DNA of 11,689 nucleotides from an uncultured Brevundimonas sp. (GTDB lineage: Bacteria; Pseudomonadota; Alphaproteobacteria; Caulobacterales; Caulobacteraceae). Positions 7,514-11,689 of the stretch are shown here, one piece after another. The DNA lies in the NCBI GenBank assembly GCA_946481405.1, contig CAMLNY010000005.1, positions 1 through 11,689 of the forward strand. Reading direction: 5' to 3'. How positions within the stretch are numbered: the stretch's first letter is position 1; each line of letters opens with the position of its first letter. The notes under the pieces were generated by a model, which saw only the letters and a list, made by a program, of their open reading frames with translations, ran no database searches and was not told the origin of the DNA. Both the position numbers and the translations under genes were made by a program.

Positions 7514-8370
7514 CGCCTTCGCGGCGCGGCCTGATCCTCGGCGCCGGCGCCGCGACCCTTTCCGGTCCGGCCTTCGCACAATCCGCCGACGGCCTCGCCC
7601 TCAGCGGCCGCATGGTTCAGGGCGGGTTCGTCTTCGGCCGCACCTGGCCGCGCGCCATCGTCTTCGTCAACGGCGAGGCCCTGACCACGGCGTCGGGCTC
7701 GGGTCTGTTCGTCGTCGGCTTCGATCGCGACGCCCCGCCCTATGTCGACATCGAGGTCCGCGACCGCGCCGCCGTCGCCCGCCGCACCCTGTCGATCGCG
7801 CCCGGGACCTTTCCCTCGACCCGCATCAACGGCCTGCCCCGGTCCACGGTGGAGCCGTCCGATCCCGCCCTCCTCTCCCGAATCCAGCAGGAGATCGCGC
7901 TCAAGACCGAGGGGTTCGCCAGCCGCGCCGACGCCGACGACTTCCGCAGCGGCTTCGTATGGCCGCTGGAGACCTACCGGGTGACCAGCCGTTGGGGCTC
8001 CCAGCGGGTGTTGAACGGAACGCCCGCACGGCCTCACTACGGCATCGACCTCGCCGCGGCCGCCGGCTCGCCCATCCGCGCCCCGGCCGACGGCGTCGTC
8101 ACCCTCGCCCGGCCGGGCATGCATTTCGAGGGCGGCCTGACACTGATCGACCACGGCCAGGGCCTGATCACCGCCTATCTGCACCAGTCCCGGATCGACG
8201 TCCTTCCGACCCAGCGAATCAGGCGCGGCGACGTCATCGGACGCGTCGGAATGACGGGCCGCGCCACCGGTCCGCACCTGTGCTGGCGGATGAAATGGCG
8301 CGACCGGAACTGTGATCCGTCCTTGATGGTGGGCCAATCCGCACCGGAAACCGGTTACTCGAACGGCTAA
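7510..8370 (+). CDS. periplasmic M23 family metallopeptidase with HLC in place of the usual HxH
   Basis: A 286-residue exported protein of the LytM/M23 type, expected to cleave peptidoglycan cross-links or to act as a hydrolase regulator. The GTG start overlaps the DUF2093 stop; no better start is present. The signal peptide SRRGLILGAGAA...AFA|Q (residues 4-24) is Tat-like. Residues 27-115 look like the N-terminal beta domain of these proteins (GGFVFGRTWP, GLFVVGFDRD). The M23 core spans about 148-275: HYGID gives His 176 and Asp 180, AYLHQS gives His 225, and GPHLCWRM gives His 256 and Cys 258. In LytM the residue equivalent to Cys 258 is a zinc-binding histidine. The other ligands and both catalytic histidine positions are intact, so activity is possible with a Cys ligand but not proven. 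Confidence 0.9.
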   Translation: MTPSRRGLILGAGAATLSGPAFAQSADGLALSGRMVQGGFVFGRTWPRAIVFVNGEALTTASGSGLFVVGFDRDAPPYVDIEVRDRAAVARRTLSIAPGTFPSTRINGLPRSTVEPSDPALLSRIQQEIALKTEGFASRADADDFRSGFVWPLETYRVTSRWGSQRVLNGTPARPHYGIDLAAAAGSPIRAPADGVVTLARPGMHFEGGLTLIDHGQGLITAYLHQSRIDVLPTQRIRRGDVIGRVGMTGRATGPHLCWRMKWRDRNCDPSLMVGQSAPETGYSNG

Positions 8371-8384
8371 GCTTTTGTTGTCCG

Positions 8385-8413
8385 TAGACCTTTGGGGCCT
8401 TTGGCCCTAGGTT
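8385..8413 (+). promoter_or_regulatory. candidate promoter for the response regulator
   Basis: TAGACC (8385-8390) and TAGGTT (8408-8413) are separated by 17 bases and lie about 43 bp before the response-regulator ATG. Both boxes are weak matches to housekeeping consensus sequences. A short hairpin occupies the spacer, so this assignment competes with a terminator for the upstream peptidase gene. Confidence 0.25.
8393..8409 (+). terminator. short GC-rich hairpin after the M23 gene, possible weak terminator
   Basis: TGGGGCC (8393-8399), a TTT loop and GGCCCTA (8403-8409) pair over seven bases with one G-U. It lies 22 bases after the peptidase stop. There is no following T-run, so termination would be inefficient or need Rho. 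It may alternatively be part of promoter structure for the next gene. Confidence 0.3.
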
Positions 8414-8456
8414 CACCGATCAGACCGCCGTGGGGGCGGCGTCGGCCTTTCACTCA

Positions 8457-8978
8457 ATGTCTGCCCTTCAATCGCTCAACATCCTGCTGGTCGACGACAA
8501 CCAGCACATGAGAGCCATCACTTCCGCCATTCTTCAGTCGGCCGGGATCCGCAACATCCGCGAGGTGTCGGACGGCGCGATGGCGCTCGACTGCCTGCGC
8601 GATCACCCGATCGATCTGGCGATCGTGGACTTCAACATGTTCCCGCTGGACGGGGTCGAGTTCACCCGTCTGGTCAGAAACAGCCCCGACAGCGCCAACC
8701 CCTACCTGCCCATCATCATGATGACCGGCCATTCGGAGAAGCACCGGGTGGTCGAGGCGCGCGACGCCGGGGTGACGGAGTTCGTGGTCAAGCCGATCAC
8801 CGCCAAGGCTGTCTTCGACCGCATCCAGGCCGTTATCCTGCGCCCGAGGCCCTTCGTGAAGACCGAGGGCTATTTCGGCCCGGACCGTCGTCGCACGTCC
8901 GCAGCCGCGAACTACAAGGGCCCGAAGCGGCGATCGACCGATCAGACCGACGACGGCTCGGGCTCCAGCGCCGCATAG
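8457..8978 (+). CDS. single-domain response regulator (CheY-like) with basic GPxRR tail
   Basis: A 173-residue receiver protein without a DNA-binding domain, so it should signal through protein contacts. Receiver residues are complete: Asp 13/14 (LLVDDN), phospho-acceptor Asp 58 (AIVDFNM), Thr 90 (IIMMTGHS) and Lys 112 (FVVKPIT). After Asp 58 the loop reads FNMFPLDG, with the usual proline displaced by one residue. Residues about 130-173 form a basic, disordered tail with two copies of a YxGPxRR motif (139-145 and 153-159). The ATG at 8457 places the first beta strand normally; an in-frame GTG at 8430 would add nine residues. Neither has a clear SD. The 3' end overlaps the end of the opposite-strand acyltransferase remnant by 37 bp. 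No histidine kinase is in the window, so its partner is unknown. Confidence 0.88.
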   Translation: MSALQSLNILLVDDNQHMRAITSAILQSAGIRNIREVSDGAMALDCLRDHPIDLAIVDFNMFPLDGVEFTRLVRNSPDSANPYLPIIMMTGHSEKHRVVEARDAGVTEFVVKPITAKAVFDRIQAVILRPRPFVKTEGYFGPDRRRTSAAANYKGPKRRSTDQTDDGSGSSAA

Positions 8979-9020
8979 ACCTTGTCGGGCCACCGCTTGT
9001 GGACCCAGAACCAGTCGACC

Positions 9021-9032
9021 GGCGCTGGCGCT
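9021..9032. repeat. GGCGCT tandem pair at the second lesion of the acyltransferase remnant
   Basis: Two adjacent copies of GGCGCT lie between the NDGIERI segment and the DWFWVH segment, which are in different frames. A short tandem repeat here is a plausible slippage site for the second frame change. This is inference from position. Confidence 0.6.
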
Positions 9033-9064
9033 GTCGGCCGATACGCTCGATCCCGTCGTTCTGT

Positions 9065-9099
9065 CGGCGTTCCGCCAGACCGGCCCTGGCGCGGCGTTC
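9065..9099. repeat. 8-bp direct repeats flanking an inverted repeat at the deletion junction
   Basis: CGGCGTTC occurs at 9065-9072 and 9092-9099. Between the copies, CGCCAG (9073-9078) and CTGGCG (9086-9091) form a perfect 6-bp stem with a 7-base loop. The block coincides with the place where acyltransferase similarity stops in the first frame. Direct repeats around a hairpin are typical of replication-slippage deletions. Confidence 0.75.
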
Positions 9100-9741
9100 A
9101 CCGGCTGGCCGAAAAACTGCACCTCGGGCCCTTCCGAGAATTTCTGGTCGTTCATCAGGGCCACCGACTCGCCCCGCCCCATGCCCGCCAGCAGTTCGCG
9201 CGCCCCGTCCCCGCCCTTGGGCGCGAACAGTTTGACGCCGTACCGGGCCCGCGCCGCCCGGATCTGGGCATCGACATAGGGGTTGTTGGCCGCACGATAG
9301 GTGACCTGGACCGGAATGCCGCTGTCGACCAGGACCGCCGCCATGGTCTCGATATTGGCCATGTGGCCGGACACGAAGACCACAGGCTTCCCCGACGCCC
9401 GGATGGCCTCCAGCCGCTCGGCCCCGACGATGTCGATCCGCCCGGACGCCGGGGTCAGCCGGTCCATGACCGCCGTCTCGGCGAAGGTGCGGCCCGTCTG
9501 CTCCCACTGCTCCAGCGCCAGCTTGCGACGGTCCTCGACGCTCATGTCGGGGAAGGCGATCCGCAGGTTGCGCATCACCGTCTTCTGCGTCCCCGTCAGC
9601 GGCCCCAACGTCTTCAGCACCCGACCGCCGAAGTTAGACGCCGTCTCCAGCCCGATCAGCCGCATCAGGCCGATGAAGCCGGCGAACGCCGCCGCCTCCA
9701 CCCGCCAGATAAGGTCCTGACGCAGGCTTACGCGATGGTCG

Positions 9742-10512
9742 TCACCAGGCAATCGTAAGCCCGCCGTCCACCACCAAGGTCTGGCCGTTCACATAGGACC
9801 CGGCCTTCGAGCACAGATAGACGGCCGTGCCGGCGATCTCGTCCGGCTGGCCGATGCGCTTCATCGGGTTCGGCTCGACCGTCACCTTCAGCACTTCCTC
9901 GTTCTCCCACAGATAGCGGGCGAAATCGGTCTGGATCAGGCCCGGCGCGATGCAGTTGACCCGCACGTTCGACGGCCCCCACTCCACGGCGAGGTTCCGC
10001 GCCAGCTGCATATCCGCGGCCTTCGACACATTGTAGGCGCCGATCAGGGCGTTGCCGCGCAGACCGCCGATCGACGAGATAATCACGATCGCCCCGTCCT
10101 TCCGCGCCAGCATCTGCGGCGCGACCATCTGGGTCAGCCAGTGGTTGGCCAGAACATTGTTGTGGAAGATCTTCTCGAACTGCTCGTCGGCGATCCCCGC
10201 CATCGGCCCGGCATAGGGATTGGACGCCGCATTGCAGACCAGGATGTCGATCTGGCCCCATTTGGCGTTGGTCTCGTCGACCAGCCGCTGCAGGTCTTCC
10301 TTCGAGGCGATATTGGCGGGAATGGCCATGGCGCGGTCGTCGCCGTACTTGCCGTTGATCTCGTTGGCGACCTCTTCGCAGGGCCCGGCCTTGCGCGACG
10401 AGATGACGACCTTCGCCCCGTGCTCGGCCATCCGTTCGGCGATCGCCTTGCCGATCCCCTTGGACGAGCCGGTGATGACGGCGACCTTGCCGGTCAGATC
10501 GAACAATTCCAT
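9742..10512 (-). CDS. SDR family oxidoreductase (DHRS4-like subfamily)
   Basis: A 256-residue classical short-chain dehydrogenase/reductase, a cytoplasmic NAD(P)(H)-dependent enzyme that interconverts alcohols and carbonyls. The cofactor motif TGSSKGIG is at 14-21, and Ser-Arg-Lys after the second strand (39-41) suggests NADP preference. LVCNAASNPYAGP (91-103) replaces the usual NNAG, as in DHRS4-type members. The catalytic set is Asn 119, Ser 147, Tyr 160 and Lys 164 (YNVSK). PMKRIGQPDEIAG and VNGQTLVVDGG are the standard C-terminal elements. The ATG at 10512 is preferred over upstream alternatives because AGGGGA (minus strand, 10518-10523) is five bases away. Downstream, the broken acyltransferase gene starts inside its last codons, so both were probably one operon. 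The substrate is unknown. Confidence 0.92.
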   Translation of the reverse strand: MELFDLTGKVAVITGSSKGIGKAIAERMAEHGAKVVISSRKAGPCEEVANEINGKYGDDRAMAIPANIASKEDLQRLVDETNAKWGQIDILVCNAASNPYAGPMAGIADEQFEKIFHNNVLANHWLTQMVAPQMLARKDGAIVIISSIGGLRGNALIGAYNVSKAADMQLARNLAVEWGPSNVRVNCIAPGLIQTDFARYLWENEEVLKVTVEPNPMKRIGQPDEIAGTAVYLCSKAGSYVNGQTLVVDGGLTIAW

Positions 10513-10529
10513 GCGTATCCCCTGATTTC

Positions 10530-10552
10530 GGCGTGGTTTCGCGAACCACGCC
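10530..10552. promoter_or_regulatory. perfect 9-bp inverted repeat in the SDR/tipF-like divergent spacer
   Basis: GGCGTGGTT (10530-10538) and AACCACGCC (10544-10552) are separated by TCGCG. The repeat lies 18 bases upstream of the SDR start. Just beyond it, read on the minus strand, is GCTAGGGC, a possible -10. The repeat would thus lie around the SDR transcription start and could be an operator or a 5'-leader hairpin. No regulator gene is adjacent to suggest which. Confidence 0.5.
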
Positions 10553-10608
10553 CTAGCTGTTTCGCCCTGATACCCCGATACTCGGTCGATTCCATCCGGG
10601 AAGACGGA

Positions 10609-10614
10609 CATAGC
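10609..10614 (+). promoter_or_regulatory. candidate -10 box for the EAL-domain gene
   Basis: CATAGC ends seven bases before the ATG at 10622, and no SD is present. The layout resembles the other SD-less starts in the window, but the match to a -10 consensus is weak. Confidence 0.22.
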
Positions 10615-10621
10615 CGTTCCC

Positions 10622-11689
10622 ATGCGTGCACTGACCAACGGTTTTCTGTTCTTCGGCTACGTCTTCCTGGCGATGACGGTCGGCGCCTTCCTGTGGCGCG
10701 CGGGTCTCGGCGTCGGGCCGGGCGCGGCCGCGACCTTCGGCGTCCTGGGCGTGCTCGGCGCCGCCCACGCCATCCTGACCGGCATCGGCGAACGCAAGGC
10801 CCTGCGCGCCGAGATCGGCCAGGTCCGGGAGGCGCACCGCCTTCTGGCCGACGCCATGGAGCAGACCCAGACCGCACTGGGCGACCTCGCCTCCGCCATC
10901 GAGGCCGGCGCCCTGTCGCGCACTGAAGAACTGACCGGCGAGGTCCGCATGCTGGAGGACCTGATCCAGCAGATGAGCCTGTCGATCGACGAGCGACTGA
11001 AGGTCGCGCCCATGGTCGCCCCCGACAGCGCCGAGGCCCGTCGCCACCAGCAGTCCAATCTGCTGCTGAAGACCGTCCACTACGCCCTGTCGGAGAACCG
11101 CGTCGACCTCTACCTCCAGCCGGTCGTCACCCTGCCCCAGCGCCGGACCGTCTTCTACGAGAGCTTCACCCGCCTGCGCGACGAGACCGACCGGGTCATG
11201 ATGCCGGCCGAATACCTGTCGATCGCCGAAGGCGAGGGTCTGGTCCCCGCAATCGACAACCTGCTCCTCTTCCGCTGCGCCCAGATCGTGCGGCGTCTGG
11301 CGCGTCAGGACCGCAAGGTCGGGGTCTTCTGCAACGTCGCTCTGTCCTCGCTCGGCGATGAGACCTTCTTCCCGCAGTTCCTGGAGTTCCTCTCGGAGAA
11401 CCGCGACCTGAACCAGGCCCTGATCTTCGAACTGGGTCAGGCGACCTTCGACGCGCGAGGAGCGGTCGAGGCGCGCAACATGGCCAAGCTGGCCGACCTC
11501 GGCTTCCGCTTCTCGCTCGACAAGGTCCAGACGCTGGATCTGGACTTCAACGACCTTCAGCGGTCGGACGTGAAGTTCATCAAGGTCGCCGCCGACCTGC
11601 TGATCGAACAGCTGCTGGATCTGGACGGCGGCTCGCCGATCCCGCGCCTGCGCGACATTCCGTCCGCCGCCTTCGCCCAGCTGACGCGC
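10622..11689 (+). CDS. tipF: membrane-anchored coiled-coil/degenerate EAL-domain protein, TipF-like (partial)
   Basis: An open frame of 356 codons cut by the window end. Residues 7-27 and 34-54 are two membrane helices, about 57-127 is a charged heptad-like coiled coil, and an EAL-type domain begins near 145 (LLLKTVHYALSENRVDLYLQPVV). The signature EAL is replaced by ESF (FYESFTRLRD, Glu 180). FCNVALSSL, FELGQATF and SLDKVQTLDLD follow; the usual DDFG is lost, and Ala stands where the KID aspartate is expected (FIKVAADLL). It should therefore bind c-di-GMP or a partner rather than hydrolyse it. This architecture is that of Caulobacter TipF, an inner-membrane c-di-GMP receptor for flagellum assembly at the new pole. 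The family call is by architecture, so the symbol is tentative. It is divergent from the SDR gene and has no SD. Confidence 0.72.
   Translation, partial: MRALTNGFLFFGYVFLAMTVGAFLWRAGLGVGPGAAATFGVLGVLGAAHAILTGIGERKALRAEIGQVREAHRLLADAMEQTQTALGDLASAIEAGALSRTEELTGEVRMLEDLIQQMSLSIDERLKVAPMVAPDSAEARRHQQSNLLLKTVHYALSENRVDLYLQPVVTLPQRRTVFYESFTRLRDETDRVMMPAEYLSIAEGEGLVPAIDNLLLFRCAQIVRRLARQDRKVGVFCNVALSSLGDETFFPQFLEFLSENRDLNQALIFELGQATFDARGAVEARNMAKLADLGFRFSLDKVQTLDLDFNDLQRSDVKFIKVAADLLIEQLLDLDGGSPIPRLRDIPSAAFAQLTR

Larger units (their letters stand above)
8942..9752 (-). pseudogene. LpxL/HtrB-type lipid A acyltransferase, disrupted by deletion and frameshift
   Basis: The intact family transfers a secondary acyl chain from acyl-ACP to Kdo-lipid A at the inner membrane. 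The first 223 residues read normally from a TTG that overlaps the end of the upstream SDR gene by 11 bp: SLRQDLIWR, a hydrophobic N-terminal helix, NLRIAFPD, the catalytic HX4E motif at His 130-Glu 135 (GHMANIE), NDQKF and FFGQPVNAAPG. Past this point the frame loses similarity and would run on, antisense through the whole response-regulator gene, to a stop at 8454. The expected C-terminus instead appears in other frames: NDGIERI at 9040-9060, then DWFWVHKRWPDKVYAALE ending at the TGA at 8942. About 64 bases replace a stretch that normally encodes roughly 65-70 residues, so some 40-45 codons are missing and the frame changes twice. The product would lack its C-terminal part. Confidence 0.82.

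Noticed and set aside
5876..7579. 567-codon open frame on the minus strand opposite xseA
   Set aside because: It is Gly/Arg/Asp-rich with no recognisable motif and mirrors a clear xseA. Long antisense frames are expected at this GC content.
8343..8355. ACCGG/CCGGT inverted repeat near the M23 stop as a terminator
   Set aside because: It is inside the coding region with a 5-bp stem and no T-run, so it is likely chance.
8454..9752. A 432-residue fusion protein as an intact acyltransferase variant
   Set aside because: Past residue 223 it is translated antisense of the response regulator, and the true C-terminal motif lies in another frame upstream of that stop.
10513..10638. 42-codon N-terminal extension of the SDR protein
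   Set aside because: It would cross the palindrome and start inside the divergent EAL gene. The SD at 10518-10523 and the conserved first strand point to 10512.
1..11689. A defence, mobile or biosynthetic novelty cluster
   Set aside because: All genes fit core or envelope functions in alphaproteobacteria; no transposase, integrase, nuclease-effector pair, repeat array or composition break is visible.

Overview
The window looks like ordinary chromosome from an alphaproteobacterium of the order Caulobacterales, most likely Brevundimonas or a close relative. The grounds are the very high GC content, dense gene packing with 1-16 bp overlaps, few Shine-Dalgarno (SD) sequences, lipid A/Kdo genes, a response regulator with an arginine-rich GPxRR tail, and a TipF-like degenerate EAL protein. 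The genus call is inference from protein style, not from a marker gene. I see no rRNA, tRNA, CRISPR, insertion sequence or phage gene.

Positions 1-2804: the 3' end of waaA (Kdo transferase) overlaps lpxK (lipid A 4'-kinase) by 4 bp, a translationally coupled lipid A/Kdo pair. A secreted metal-dependent amidohydrolase is encoded on the opposite strand, and its 3' end overlaps lpxK by 16 bp. Positions 2805-4134: after a 130-bp divergent spacer come a lipoprotein L,D-transpeptidase-like enzyme (YkuD_2 type) and a small exported protein of unknown function.

Positions 4136-5680: on the minus strand, a tail-anchored small membrane protein precedes purD (purine biosynthesis), probably as one operon. 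Positions 5681-8370: xseA (exonuclease VII large subunit), a DUF2093 protein and a periplasmic M23 peptidase form a plus-strand cluster. The last two are coupled by a GTGA overlap, and a perfect 9-bp hairpin sits directly on the xseA stop.

Positions 8371-10512: a single-domain CheY-like response regulator converges on a broken LpxL/HtrB-type lipid A acyltransferase gene, which is transcribed after an SDR oxidoreductase. The acyltransferase carries two lesions. One is an internal deletion next to an 8-bp direct repeat and hairpin; the other is a small frameshift beside a 6-bp tandem repeat. It is the clearest anomaly in the window. Positions 10513-11689: a 109-bp divergent spacer with a perfect 9-bp inverted repeat leads into a membrane-anchored coiled-coil plus degenerate EAL protein resembling the c-di-GMP receptor TipF, cut by the window end.

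The themes are envelope biogenesis (lipid A, peptidoglycan, possibly flagellum) mixed with housekeeping metabolism. I found no convincing new multi-gene system. The observations most worth following are the acyltransferase lesions, the zinc-ligand change in the M23 peptidase, and a recurring promoter-like box exactly 6 nt from several SD-less start codons.
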